64,000 nt of DNA from contig NZ_JAGSHX010000001.1 in the NCBI RefSeq assembly GCF_018138715.1, positions 1,116,001-1,180,000 on the forward strand, given 5' to 3'. The notes under the pieces were generated by a model. The model saw only the letters and a list, made by a program, of their open reading frames with translations, ran no database searches and was not told the DNA's origin. A program made the translations under genes and the position numbers. The stretch is from Streptomyces asiaticus. Lineage in GTDB: Bacteria; Actinomycetota; Actinomycetes; Streptomycetales; Streptomycetaceae. Below, one piece after another: positions 17,999-27,842 of this stretch (position 1 is the stretch's first letter; every line of letters begins with the position of its first letter).

Positions 17999-18559
17999 TC
18001 AGGATGTGCCTGCGAAGACGACGTCCTTGGTCTCGACCGCCCCAGCCGTCCGCCCCGGCGCCGTCTGGTAGGTCCAGTACAGGTTCGTGTGCGCGATGAC
18101 CTCGTCCGGTGGCGGCGCACCCCATGCTGTCTTGTCGCCCGTCGTGTGGGCGTCGCTGACCAGGGTCGCGTCGTACCCTCTGGCGAACGCGCCGTGGAGC
18201 GTCGAGCGGATGCACGCGTCGGTCTCCGCGCCGACGACGACGAGCCGCCCAACACCGAGTCCCGACAGCACGGTCTCCAAAGTGGTGTCCTCGAAGGAGT
18301 CGCCGTAGCTCTTCTCGACGAGCGGCTCGGCGTCCTCTGGAGTGAGCTCCGGGACGATCCGCCAATCGTCGCTCCCCCTCGTGAGCTCCTCGTCGGAGTG
18401 CTGGACCCAGACGACCGGCACCTCTTCCTGCCGCGCCCGCTCGACGAGGCTGGCGACGTTCGCGACGACCACGTCGCGCTGGTGGACCCCTTCGACGACA
18501 CCCTTCTGCACGTCGACGACAAGGAGCGCGGTGTTTGGCCGACTCTCCAATATGGTCAT
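17999..18559 (-). CDS. Isochorismatase-family cysteine hydrolase
   Basis: 186 residues with the family catalytic triad: Asp in ALLVVDVQKGVV, Lys in EKSYGDSFEDT, and Cys in VGAETDACIRSTLHGAFARG. Members are nicotinamidase, isochorismatase or N-carbamoyl hydrolases, and this short form is the general cysteine-hydrolase type with unknown substrate. ATG 18559 has AAAGGAGG just upstream. The gene sits alone between 73-bp inverted repeats, an arrangement that suggests it moved as a unit. Confidence 0.88.
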   Translation of the reverse strand: MTILESRPNTALLVVDVQKGVVEGVHQRDVVVANVASLVERARQEEVPVVWVQHSDEELTRGSDDWRIVPELTPEDAEPLVEKSYGDSFEDTTLETVLSGLGVGRLVVVGAETDACIRSTLHGAFARGYDATLVSDAHTTGDKTAWGAPPPDEVIAHTNLYWTYQTAPGRTAGAVETKDVVFAGTS

Positions 18560-18688
18560 GATCCTCCTTTACTCGCGCTGGGCTCGTGTCTACGCACGGT
18601 AGCCCCACCCACCGACAGCGGGCCGGACGTCGACCAGCGCCGCTGCCCCGGGCTTGCGTAAACCACGCAGGTGAGCAAGGCGACCTCC

Positions 18689-18761
18689 GCCCTGCGGGCC
18701 AACCACGAAGCTCACCCGGGCCGACTGAAGCGCTCACGGGCCAACTCGGCCGCTCAGTCAC
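18689..18761 (-). repeat. Right arm of the 73-bp inverted repeat
   Basis: Inverted copy of 17912-17985. Read in one frame, both arms encode similar peptides (ALR..H.AHPG.LK.SRA.SAAQS), and several differences are conservative. The repeat may therefore derive from the end of a formerly coding gene rather than from a classical transposon end. The rest of 18560-18915 shows nothing else. Confidence 0.65.
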
Positions 18762-18915
18762 ACCCTTGTCCTGTGCCAGCGAAGATTGAGCGTTGTCACG
18801 GAAGGCTGGTGACCACTTGGTTCGTGCCATCCACTTTTCAGCGCCTACGGCTGGAGACTGCTGAAGCCGTACGGATGTGCAGGTCCTCGATCCTCGATGG
18901 GGTGACTTTCTCCTG

Positions 18916-19926
18916 TCACCTGCGCACGTTGCTCCACAGCTCCAGCGCACGTCTTGGCTGGCTGGTATAGATGAGCATGAAAGCCGTCGTGGCGGCCCCG
19001 CTCAGGGCGTAGGGCGCTGCCGTAGCCGGCAGCGGCAGAAAGGCTGCGCCTACGGCGGCGCCGCTCGCCACTGCGAGCGCCACTACCAGGCGCACCCATT
19101 CCCAGTCTGTGACCGGCTCCAGCCCGGCCAGTACTTCCTCGTCCAGCAGTGCGCCCACGCGACCGCACACATGTCGGTGGCACACCGTCATCAGCAGGTC
19201 GGCCAGCTCCCGCAAAGCAGCTTCGGCGTCCGTGTCGAGATGTGCCTCCGCCGCGCGGACCGCGGCCAGAACCTGTCCCGCGTGCCGGCGAAGGACAAGG
19301 CGTCGGTGGGAGGGCCACCCAATGCTGCCAAAATCGCGGTAGGCCCGCCGGATCAGGCGCGAAGTGCTGGCCAGGCTCTGTGCCACCTGCCGCAGTCGTA
19401 GGGGGCGGTCATCATCGGCAGCCTCCAGCGCCTGAGCGCATGCGTGGATGGTCTCCGCCGTGCTGTGCACGAGCCGATATCGGGTGACCCACCTTGTACA
19501 ACGGGAGGCGCTCGCTGTCGTGCCCCGCCACGTGGACAGCGGCACGATGATCAGTGCCGCAAAAGTCCCGGCAAGTGCCACTAAGCATCCGGTTACCATA
19601 ACGATGATCGCGAGGATCAGCGGACCCGCTAATGCTCCCTGGCGCCACACAGGCCATACGTGGTCGTCAGAGGTAGCGGCCTGGGGTTGTGCCATTGCAT
19701 CCACCCCGCTCTGTACCAGCACCCCTGCCATGCTGGAGAGCCCGACTGGGATCAGAACGCGAGCGAGGAAAGCGAGGCGCCTACAGACAAGGAATCGGCG
19801 CAGTCCCAGGCGCACCCGTAGCGGCACGTGGCTCTCCGGTCCGAGCAGCGCCCGTATGTCTTGGCGGAATTGAACTATCTCCGCCTGCACCGCCCGTCGC
19901 CCCCATGCAGGCAACGGCTGCCGCAT
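18916..19926 (-). CDS. Membrane protein of unknown function, four predicted segments
   Basis: 336 residues, not recognised. A hydrophilic N-terminus is followed by two hydrophobic stretches (ARVLIPVGLSSMAGVLV and GPLILAIIVMVTGCLVALAGTFAALIIV). A long helical soluble middle part is rich in Arg, Leu and Ala. A final pair follows (LVVALAVASGAAVGAAFLPL and APYALSGAATTAFMLIYTS). ATG 19926 has GGGGAACGC upstream; ATG 19947 is a second option. It lies just before the lasso cyclase remnant on the opposite strand, with about 60 bp between. No family or function can be assigned. Confidence 0.65.
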   Translation of the reverse strand: MRQPLPAWGRRAVQAEIVQFRQDIRALLGPESHVPLRVRLGLRRFLVCRRLAFLARVLIPVGLSSMAGVLVQSGVDAMAQPQAATSDDHVWPVWRQGALAGPLILAIIVMVTGCLVALAGTFAALIIVPLSTWRGTTASASRCTRWVTRYRLVHSTAETIHACAQALEAADDDRPLRLRQVAQSLASTSRLIRRAYRDFGSIGWPSHRRLVLRRHAGQVLAAVRAAEAHLDTDAEAALRELADLLMTVCHRHVCGRVGALLDEEVLAGLEPVTDWEWVRLVVALAVASGAAVGAAFLPLPATAAPYALSGAATTAFMLIYTSQPRRALELWSNVRR

Positions 19927-19983
19927 GCGTTCCCCGACAACCCACATGCCAAGGGAGCATGCCAGGACGGTGGCGAACGGGCC

Positions 19984-21055
19984 ATGACGCGATTCGCCCA
20001 GCCGTTCTACTGCGGCCCGTCCTGGCATGCCAGGCTCAGGAAGCACTTCGACGGCCTGGAGGACCCCGACAGCTTGCCGGTCACCGATCTGCCGTCGATG
20101 TCGTTGGGCGTGCTGTCCATGCTCGCCGCGCGATTGGCTCCGGCCGTCGCCCACGGGTCCGGCGCGCACCTGACCGGGCGGGGCAGGGACAACGTCCTGG
20201 CCGCGCCGAGCAGTCACCGGGTGGACGCTTTCCTCGCCGGCCGCCCATTCAGGCGTTCCGTCGCGCGAACGACTTCGCCCATGTCTGCCGGATCGAGCCG
20301 TGGCGGGCCTGGCGGCAGCTCGCCGCCACCGCCGCCGTCTCCTACCCCCGCGCGCTGGACCGGCTGGCCGGCCGGATCGCCGAGCCGTTCCCCCGCTCGT
20401 GGCGCCTGGCCCCGGTTGACGCGCTGGCCTGGTGTTCGCCGACGGCCGCTGCCCGCTGCCCGCTGGCTGACTCCGGCGGGTCGCCGCGCCGTCAGCCAGC
20501 TGGTCGCCGCTCGCGTGCCGCACGCCGTGCGGCACACCGCCCCGGGCGCGCTGCATGACCGGCTGGACCTGGAATGGATGGCCGCCGAGCACGCGACCTT
20601 CGATGCCATCGCCCGCCAGCGGTGGGGTGTCCCGATCCACGCGCCGTTCCTGGACACTGCGGTCGCCGCCACCCGCCTGGCGATCCCGCCCTTCGAACGG
20701 GCCCGGCCCGGGGTCTACAAGCCGCTCGCGTGGATCGCGCTGGCCCACCTGGTGCCGCACTGGCTGCTGGCCCGGCAGACCAAGACCCCTGTTCACCACC
20801 AGCGTGTTCGACGGGTTGGCTGCCAACGCCCCGGCGCTGCGGCGCGTCATCGACAACTCGCACCTCACCGGCGCCGGTCTGCTCGATGCCCGCCGCGCCG
20901 CCGCCGATCTGGAGTCCGGCATCGCCGGAGCGCCCACGCCGCTGGGTAACCTGCACGCCCTGCTCGTCACCGAACTCTGGCTTGCCCGCCTGAACGAGAC
21001 CGCGGCGTATGCCGCGTGGTGGCAGCCCGCCGAAGGGAGCACCCTGTGTCCGTAA
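19984..21055 (+). pseudogene. Lasso-peptide cyclase (asparagine-synthetase-like), truncated and frameshifted
   Basis: The C-terminal two thirds of a lasso isopeptide-bond cyclase can be read only by changing frame at least three times. The first part gives LRKHFDGLEDPDSLPV and HLTGRGRDNVLAAPSSHRVD, the region that in active enzymes is the Asn-synthase ATP site (usually TGDGGDE). Next comes EPWRAWRQLAATAAVSYPRAL, then HDRLDLEWMAAEHATFDAI and GVPIHAPFLDTAVA, and finally ALRRVIDNSHLTGAGL. The N-terminal glutaminase-like domain is absent. The stop overlaps the start of the next gene, as in intact clusters. It is dead. Confidence 0.75.
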
Positions 21056-21789
21056 ACGCGCCTGCCTGGCTCTACACCGACCATCTGTCCGGCGGTGGCG
21101 CCGCGGTGATGGACGTGCGCGCCGGCCGGGGCCGCTGGCAGCACCTCAATGCCACCGCCGCCCTGCTGTGGCACCGGATCATCGAAGGCGCCGACCCCGA
21201 ACAAGCCGCGGAGGAACTGACCGCCACCTTCACCAGCGAGGGCGCCGATGCGGACCTGGTCCGCGCCGACCTGGGCGCCCTGGTCGGCTAGTTCCGCGAG
21301 CTCGGCCTCCTGACGGCCCCAGCCGCCCCGCCGCCCGACCCCGCCCAGCCGCAGGTCCGCCCCGCCCTCCCCACCGACACTCCGCTGGGCGCGGCCGACC
21401 CCGCCGCCGGCCTGGTAGCGCTGGCCGCCGCGCTGTTCCTTCTGCGCTGCGCACCCATCCGGACCAACATCACCACCGCCGGCCTGGTTGCCCGCCTCCG
21501 GCTGTCTCCGGCCGCCCCCGAGCGCGCCGACCACCTGTTCGCGGCCGTGCGCCGGGCCGCCCGCGCCTGGCCGGGCCGTGCGGCCTGCCTGGAGGAGTCC
21601 CTCGCGTGCTACTTCGCCGCCGCGCTGCGCGGCCGGAGTGTGGTGTGGGTGATCGGTGCCCGGACCGCCCCCGCCGGTGCGCACGCCTGGGCCGAGACGC
21701 GCGGACAGGTGATCGGCCAGGACGCGGGCGATCGGGTATGGCCCTACGCGCCCGCGCTGCGCATCCGACACACCGGCCGCCCGGAATAG
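21046..21789 (+). pseudogene. Lasso-peptide B1 (RRE) - B2 (leader peptidase), joined, with an internal TAG
   Basis: From GTG 21046 the frame reads a PqqD-like leader-recognition domain (WQHLNATAALLWHRIIEG, EEAADELT-type helices) up to a TAG at 21289. It then continues in the same frame into a transglutaminase-like B2 protease, with Cys in WPGRAACLEESLACYFAAALRG and His in APAGAHAWAETRG. The shared frame suggests a former B1-B2 fusion with one nonsense mutation, eight codons short of the usual B1 end, rather than two separate genes. B1 presents the precursor leader and B2 cuts it in lasso biosynthesis. The precursor and a working cyclase are missing. Confidence 0.75.
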
Positions 21790-21860
21790 CAAACGTATTC
21801 GCCACCCTCCGCCAGGGAGTGGGACCGTGACACCCGTTCGGGTGAGTCGTTGCCCGAGGC

Positions 21861-22865
21861 GTGACGACCTCTGCTACCCGCGACACCTCTTCCGCTCCGG
21901 CTCGCAGGCGCCGCTCCCGGCGCCGGACGGAGGGCGTGGTCATTCCCCGGTACACCGTCAGCGGTGAACGGCACGACGACGCCCTCGATGTCTCCTGGTG
22001 GACCATCGCCCGCCGCCTGCCGCGCCTGTCCCGTATCGCCATCCGGCTGGCCTGGCAGGCGGCACCAGGCGCGGTGCTGCTGAGCTGCCTGCTCCAGCTC
22101 GTCTCCGGGGCGGTCACCGCGCTGGGTCTGTACGCGACCACCAGCGTCCTGACCCCGCTGCTGGGAGCCGGGCCCACCGGCGAGCGGGTACGCGAAGCGC
22201 TGCCCGCGCTGATCGTCGTCACCGCCGCCGCCTGCGCCCGCTCCACCGTCGCGGCGCTCACCGTCGCCACCACCGCCCGCATCGGCCCGCGCGTGGACGG
22301 CATCGCCGAAGCCCGCTACCTGGAAGCGACTACCAAGGCGCCGCTGGCCGCGTACGACGATCCGGCCTGGGCTGACCAGTCCGAAGCCGCCTCCCGCGCT
22401 GCGAAGGACACCCACCTGATGGTGGAGGCGCTGACCACGGTCACCACCGCGCTGCTGTCGATCGCCGCCGCGGCCGGCGTCCTCGCCCAGCTCCACCCCG
22501 TGCTGCTGCCCCTGCTGCTGCTCGCCGTCATCCCCCGCGGCTGGGCCGCCGTACGCGCGGCCCGCGCCGCGTACCTCGCCGACCGGCACGCCCTCGCCGA
22601 CCGCCGCCTGAGGCACAGCGTGATCTTCGAGCCGTCCAGCAGGGAGAACGCGCTCGAGGTCCGCGCCTACACCCTCCGTCCCTGGCTGCTGAGCCGGTCC
22701 CATGCCGTCGCCGCCCGCCTGGAGGACGCCGCCGCCGTGGGCCGCACCACCGCCCGCTACCAGCTCCTCGGTGATGCCCTCGCGGGCGCCGCCACCGGTG
22801 CGGTGTACGCCACGCTGCTCTGTGGCTCACCGCGAACGGCCGCTGGCTCTGTTCGTGACTTGTGA
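21861..22865 (+). pseudogene. ABC transporter membrane domain of the lasso cluster, truncated
   Basis: About 320 residues of the membrane half of an ABC exporter (ILSCLLQLVSGAVTALGL-like helices; EARYLEATTKAPLAAYDDPAW, LRHSVIFEPSSRENALEVRAY). It ends after GAVYATLL in unrelated residues, before any Walker A or signature motif. It follows B2 by 71 bp, where LasD normally lies. The nucleotide-binding half has been lost, and TetR/SDR genes follow. Confidence 0.75.
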
Positions 22866-22966
22866 CAGCGGATGTACGTGACATTGGACAGCACCCTGGC
22901 GCGGCCGTGTTCGATGTTCATGAGAAGCGATAGCACCTTCTGACCTGAGGTCCGAGTCTCACTGGG

Positions 22967-23542
22967 TCAGTTCCCTGCTTGCCGGGCCCCGGTGGTCAGC
23001 CCCGGTGCGACAAGGTCGAGCCAGCGGGCGCGGGCCGTGGGTGGCTGGTCGGTGGGCGCGGTGGAGAACAGCAGGTAGATGTCGCTGACGGTGACGTCGG
23101 GGTGGATGTCGCCGTCGGCCTGGCCGGCGCGGATGAGGGCGGCGACAGCGGCACCGGCGCGGTCCTCATCTGCGCGGTCACCCTGCTCCGCGCCCAGGGT
23201 CTGGGCGGCGGCCTTGACGGCGCGGTCGGTCACGGACGCCTCGACGACGCGGCCGAGGAACGCGGTCAGCTCGTCGACAGCACGGGCGCCGGCCTCGACT
23301 CGGCCGAGTGCGCTCTCGGCGCCGTCGGCGACGCGGGCAACGTATGCGGCGACGACGGCCGCGACCAGGTCTGTCTTGGTGGGGAAGTGCCGGTACAGGG
23401 TGCCCACGGCCACGCCCGCCGCGGCGGCGATCTCGTCCATGCCTACTTCGGGGCCGTGCGCGGTGATCTGCTCGCCGGCGGCGGCCAGGATCTTCTTCCG
23501 GTTGCGGACCGCGTCGGCGCGCGGCGCCCTGGCTGGGGTCAC
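22967..23542 (-). CDS. TetR-family repressor of the divergent SDR gene
   Basis: A 191-residue TetR protein with [52 protein letters not shown] 23542 is the start. It is divergent from the SDR gene at 23634, and two tandem palindromes lie between them. Regulator-SDR pairs like this are frequent in Streptomyces. The ligand is unknown. Confidence 0.87.
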   Translation of the reverse strand: MTPARAPRADAVRNRKKILAAAGEQITAHGPEVGMDEIAAAAGVAVGTLYRHFPTKTDLVAAVVAAYVARVADGAESALGRVEAGARAVDELTAFLGRVVEASVTDRAVKAAAQTLGAEQGDRADEDRAGAAVAALIRAGQADGDIHPDVTVSDIYLLFSTAPTDQPPTARARWLDLVAPGLTTGARQAGN

Positions 23543-23573
23543 GGGGGTGCCTGCCCTTCCACTTGCATCAAGG

Positions 23574-23611
23574 TGAACCTGGGTTCAGTATAGATGGTGA
23601 ACCACAGTTCA
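23574..23611. promoter_or_regulatory. Tandem TetR operators TGAACC-N2-GGTTCA
   Basis: TGAACCTGGGTTCA at 23574-23587 and TGAACCACAGTTCA at 23598-23611 are two palindromes on the same face of the helix, 24 bp centre to centre. They lie between the divergent TetR and SDR starts. Confidence 0.75.
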
Positions 23612-23633
23612 TCTTATTCGTGAGGACTCCGCC

Positions 23634-24464
23634 ATGCCCGCCAAGACCGCCCTCGTCACCGGTGCCTCCTCCGGCATCGGCGAGGCCACTGCCCTCAAGC
23701 TCCACGAGCTCGGCTACACCGTCTACGGGGCCGCCCGCCGCACCGACCGGCTGCAGAAGCTGGCTGACCGCGGCATCCGGCCACTGGCGATGGACGTCAC
23801 CGACGACGACTCCATGCGCGCCGGCATCGAGAAGATCACCGCCGAGACCGGCCGGATCGATGTGCTGGTCAACAATGCCGGCTACGGCTCCTACGGCGCT
23901 CTCGAAGACGTCTCCCTGGACGAGGCCCGCTACCAGTTCGAGGTCAACGTCTTCGGCGCGATCCGCCTGACCCAGCTCGTTCTGCCCCGTATGCGCGCCC
24001 AGCGATCCGGCACCATCGTCAATGTCACCTCGATGGGCGGCAAGATCTACACCCCGCTCGGCGGCTGGTACCACGGCACCAAGTTCGCCCTCGAAGCCCT
24101 CAGCGACTGCCTGCGGTTGGAGGCCAAGCCCTTCGGCGTCGACGTCGTCGTGATCGAACCCGGTGGCATCGCCACCGAATGGGGCTCCATCGCCGCCGAC
24201 AAGCTGGAGAAGTCCTCCGCCAGCGGTGCCTACGCCGCGCAGGCCGCCGCTGTGGCAGCCTCCCTGCGCTCCGAGGCCAACGCCAACCGCAACTCCCCGC
24301 CCAGCGTCATCGCCGACGCCATCGGCAAAGCGGCCACCGCCCGCTGCCCCAAGACCCGCTACGCCACCGGCTTCGGCGCCCGCCCCCTCATTGCCCTGCG
24401 CCGCATCCTGCCCGACCGCGCCTTCGACACCGCCGTCTCCCGCGCTGTCGGCATGCCCCGCTGA
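23634..24464 (+). CDS. Short-chain dehydrogenase/reductase
   Basis: 276 residues of the classical SDR type: cofactor site TGASSGIGEA, structural NNAGYG, and catalytic Ser in VTSMGGKIYTPLGGWYHGTKFALE with the YxxxK pair (Y-H-G-T-K). The Arg pair after the first strand (AARRTDRL) suggests NADPH. ATG 23634 has GTGAGGA upstream. It is regulated by the divergent TetR gene. The C-terminus resembles oxidoreductases acting on ketones or lipids, but the substrate is unknown. Confidence 0.9.
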   Translation: MPAKTALVTGASSGIGEATALKLHELGYTVYGAARRTDRLQKLADRGIRPLAMDVTDDDSMRAGIEKITAETGRIDVLVNNAGYGSYGALEDVSLDEARYQFEVNVFGAIRLTQLVLPRMRAQRSGTIVNVTSMGGKIYTPLGGWYHGTKFALEALSDCLRLEAKPFGVDVVVIEPGGIATEWGSIAADKLEKSSASGAYAAQAAAVAASLRSEANANRNSPPSVIADAIGKAATARCPKTRYATGFGARPLIALRRILPDRAFDTAVSRAVGMPR

Positions 24465-24523
24465 ACCCTCCGGAAGGCCCTCGCGACACGCGGGGTGCTG
24501 TCGAAACTCGTGAACTGTTCGAT

Positions 24524-24910
24524 TCACCGCGCTCGCCCAGGTGCCTCCCGAACCCGCTTACCAATGCTGTCGTAACTCGTGAACAAAGCCAGGCCGAGCC
24601 AGATGTGCAGTGTGCTGTTCTGGACCGTCAGCTCGACGTCGATGCGGGTGTCGGCCGTCTCGGCGGCTTCGCCGCACCATGTCAGGGTCTCGGCCAGTGA
24701 GCTGAGGTGGGCGGGGAGCGGGCGGAAGATTTGCTGGTGCATGTCGTCGCGGACTGTGATGCCGGTGGTCGGGGCCTGTTCGCGCCACCAGTCCTGTACG
24801 ACGTCGCGGACTGAGGCGGCTTGAGGTCCGCTGTTCAGCGCTCGCCGTACGGCGTCCGCCGCGTTTCGCCGGACTACGCTCGCGGCGTCGGGTCCGGGGT
24901 CGGCGGCCAT
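24524..24910 (-). CDS. Hypothetical 128-residue protein
   Basis: Not recognised. The composition looks like a real soluble protein: mixed charge, VELTVQNSTLHIWLGLALF near the end, and a helical N-terminal half (AADAVRRALNSGPQAASVRDVVQDWW). It is convergent with the SDR gene and ends 60 bp from it. No domain motif, signal peptide or membrane segment is clear. The next 281 bp (24911-25191) hold nothing recognisable. Confidence 0.45.
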   Translation of the reverse strand: MAADPGPDAASVVRRNAADAVRRALNSGPQAASVRDVVQDWWREQAPTTGITVRDDMHQQIFRPLPAHLSSLAETLTWCGEAAETADTRIDVELTVQNSTLHIWLGLALFTSYDSIGKRVREAPGRAR

Positions 24911-25191
24911 GCGGCGCAGGAGCGAGCCGGGGGTCTGGGTCTACAGTCCTCTACGACTGCTGTCCGCGGCCGCCGCCCGCCCTGCCTTCGCCCGCAGCTC
25001 TTCGATCGCGGCCCGCCCATCGCCTTGTCCAAACCGATTTGGTGGCACCGATTTCACAGCGCACCAACTGGTCCTAAAATGTGTTGGCTTGGGGCTGACG
25101 GGGGGAGGCTGATGAGCGTGGAGCCGACACCGGTGCTAGTAGGACTCCGTTAGGTCTGCGTGTCGCCCGTGTTCGGGGGCATGAGGGTTGT

Positions 25192-26528
25192 GTGGACTCA
25201 CATGAAGTCAATCGTGTTCGGGCGTCGTTGGCGTTATTCGTGGCGGATGTGTTCGCCTCGGTGCCGCGGAAGGATCAGCGGGCCAAGGGCGACTGTTATC
25301 TGCGGGGGCTGATGATGGACGGGCGGCGCAAGTCCATCCAGGCCATGGCCTCGCGGCTGCCGGACGGCAATGAGCAGAACCTGCAGCAGTTCGTGAACCA
25401 GTCCACCTGGGATCCGGTGCCGGTGCGTCGGCGGATCGCCGAGCGGATGGTGCCGCGGATCGGCCCCGCCGCCTGGGCGGTCGATGACGTGTCGTTCCCC
25501 AAGGACGGCAGGATGTCGGTCGGTGTCGCCCACCAGTACTGCGGTGCTCTGGGCAAGCAGGCCAACTGCCAGGTCGCGGTCAGCGTGCACGCGGTCTCCG
25601 ATGTGGCCTCGTGCCCGCTGAACTGGCGGCTGTTCCTGCCCCGGGAGTGGGCGGATGACGCCGTCCGGCGCCGGCGGACCGGCGTCCCCGAGGGCGTCGG
25701 GCACCGGGAGAAGTGGCGGCTGGCACTGGACGCCCTGGACGAACTGGCCACATGGCAGCTTGTGCCGCCGGTGGTGGTGGCGGATGCCGGCTATGGCCAG
25801 AACGCCGACTTCCGCGCCGACCTGGCCGAGCGGGGACACACGTACGTGGTCGGCATTCGCGCTGATATCACTGTCCAGCCGCACGAGGCAGTCCCCGCCG
25901 CCCCCGCCTGGTCCGGCACCGGCCGTCGGCCAGCTCCCCGCTACCGGCAGCCGGCGGTGACGGTGGCGGAACTGGCCACGGCCGCCGGACGGGAAGCCTT
26001 CAGCGAGGTGACCTGGCGGGAAGGCTCCCGTGGCCCGATGACCTCCCGCTTCCTGACGGTGCGGGTCCGCCCGGCCGGGGAGCGCTCACGTCGGCTGGCC
26101 CAGGCCGCCGCGGTGGCCGGGCACGGCTGGTGGGACGGCGTCCTGCCCGAGGTACGGTTGCTGGCCGAATGGCCCGACGGCCAGGACGGACCGACCCGGT
26201 TCTGGCTGTCCGACCTGCCCGACGACACCCCGATCGCCGACCTGGTCCGCCTGGCGAAGATCCGCTGGCGCATCGAGCACGATTACCGCGAACTCAAGCA
26301 CGGCCTGGGCCTGGACCACTTCGAAGGCCGCTCCTGGCCCGGCTGGCACCACCACGCCACCCTGGTCACCGCCGCCCACGCCTTCCTCACCGAACAGCGG
26401 CTGGCCCCAAAAGCCGACACACCGGCCTCACCCTCTACCAGATCCTCGACGCCCTCCAGGACCTGCTGAACTGCTGGACCGGCATCTGCACCACCTGCCA
26501 CCAACCCCTGCCCATCAGAACACACTGA
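25192..26528 (+). pseudogene. IS701-family transposase with a late frameshift
   Basis: A second, different IS701-type transposase: WAVDDVSFPKDGRMSVGVAHQYCGALGKQANCQVAVSVHAVSD, VVADAGYGQNADFRADL, and IRWRIEHDYRELKHGLGLDHFEGRSWPGWHHHATLVTAAHAFL carry the DDE residues. After EQRLAPKAD near 26412 the natural C-terminus (TLYQILDALQDLLNCW...CHQPLP) continues in another frame to 26528. Catalytic residues are upstream of the shift, so loss of function is likely but not certain. The IS3 element abuts its end. Confidence 0.85.
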
Positions 26529-27842
26529 GCTGCCCCGAGTTTCGTAGAGTCCGGTGATCTTGTTTCAGGCGGACTGCGGGGTGGCTTCCTGTTGTCGCCA
26601 CCACTCGCGTTCGTACTCGGCGGGCGGTGCGTAGTCGAGGGCGGAGTGGAGCCGTTCCTCGTTGTACCACGTGACCCACTGGAAGATCGCCCGCTCGACC
26701 TGGTCAACGTCCCGCCACGGTCCTTGCATCTCGATCAGCTCGGCCTTGAAGGTGCCGTTCAGCGCCTCGGCCATCGCGTTGTCGTAGCTGTCCGCGACCG
26801 AGCCGACCGAGGCTGAAGCCCCGATCTCGGACAGCCTCTCGGTATACCGAATTGATACGTATTGCGACCTGCGGTCGCTGTGATGAATGAGGCCGGAGTC
26901 CTTCTTGATCCGGCGTCTCCACAACGCCATCTCCAGTGCGTCCAACGGCAGTTCGGTCCGCATGTGGCTCGCGACCTGCCAGCCGACAATCATCCGCGAG
27001 TACACGTCCAGGACGAACGCCACGTACGCCCAGCCGGACCAGGTGCGCACCTACGTCATGTCCGCCACCCACAGCTGATCCGGCCGCGAGGCCGTGAAGT
27101 CGCGGTCGACCAGGTCCGGCGGCCTGGGTGCCGACGGCTCCGGCACCGTGGTGCGGCGACGCTGCCCGCGGATCACGCCCTCCAGGCCCAGCTCACGCAT
27201 CAGCCGCTCGACGGTGCAGCGTGCCACAAGAACGCCCTTGCGTCGCAGCGCGCGGGTGATCCGGCGGACACCATAGGTGCCGCCGGACTCAGCATGGACC
27301 TGCAGCATGGACCTGTTCGATCAGCGGCATCAGCTGCTCGTCGCGCAGTCGGCGGGTTCGACTTCGGCCGCTTCTTGCGCGCGTAGTACGCCGACTCCGA
27401 CAGCCCCAGCACCCGGCAGGCGAACCCGACCCCGAGACCCTTGTCCTTGAGGTGCTCGATCACCTGGTCGGCCTCGTCCGGGGACGGTCGAGTTCGGCCG
27501 CAAAAATGCGCTCGCGGCTTTGAGGATCTCATTCGCCCGCCTCAACTCCGCTATTTCTTCGCGGAGTTGCTTCAGTTCCTCGTGCTCGGCGGTGGTCAGC
27601 CGGTCGTCGCGTTCGTCGGCGTCCGCCTCGGCCTGGCGACCCCAGCCACGCAGGGCTTCCTTGTGGATGCCCAGGTCTTTGGCGACATGCGCGATCGGCC
27701 GGCCCGTGGTGCGGACCTCGCGGACGGCCCGCTCGCGGAGCTCGTCCGGGTATTTACGTGGTGCTGGCACTGCTCGTGGTTCTCCTTCGGCCCAGGATCA
27801 TAAGCCTGGCTTCAGGGACTCCACGAATCCGGGGTCAGCTCA
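26526..27842 (-). mobile_element. IS3-family element
   Basis: Ends TGAGCTGCCCCGAGTTTCGT at 26526 and TGAGCTGACCCCGGATTCGT read inward from 27842 are matching terminal repeats. About 1.3 kb. It inserted in the Tn3 transposase remnant on its right. No clear target duplication is seen. Confidence 0.75.
26565..27770 (-). pseudogene. IS3-family transposase OrfA/OrfB, three lesions
   Basis: OrfA starts at 27770 (KYPDELRERAVREVRTTGRPIAHVAKDLGIHKEALRGW, coiled coil EELKQLREEIAELRRANEIL). OrfB begins in the -1 frame (VIEHLKDKGLGVGFACRVLGLSESAYYARKKRPK). Two lesions break OrfB: a 13-bp tandem duplication of CAGCATGGACCTG (27290-27302 and 27303-27315) shifts the frame, and a Tyr codon in VADMTYVRTWSGWAY has become TAG near 27052. 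The catalytic core after it (FVLDVYSRMIVGW, LIHHSDRRSQY, GSVADSYDNAMAEALNGTFKAEL) is readable. Some of OrfA to OrfB is normal programmed frameshifting; the other two lesions are not. Confidence 0.85.

Noticed and set aside
19927..19983. A lasso precursor peptide upstream of the cyclase
   Set aside because: No short ORF with a lasso leader and an acidic residue at ring position 7-9 was seen. The cyclase N-terminus itself is missing.
18916..21792. A 958-codon open frame on the minus strand
   Set aside because: Only the last part (18916-19926) reads like a protein. The rest is the antisense of the lasso cluster, long only because high-GC DNA has few stops.
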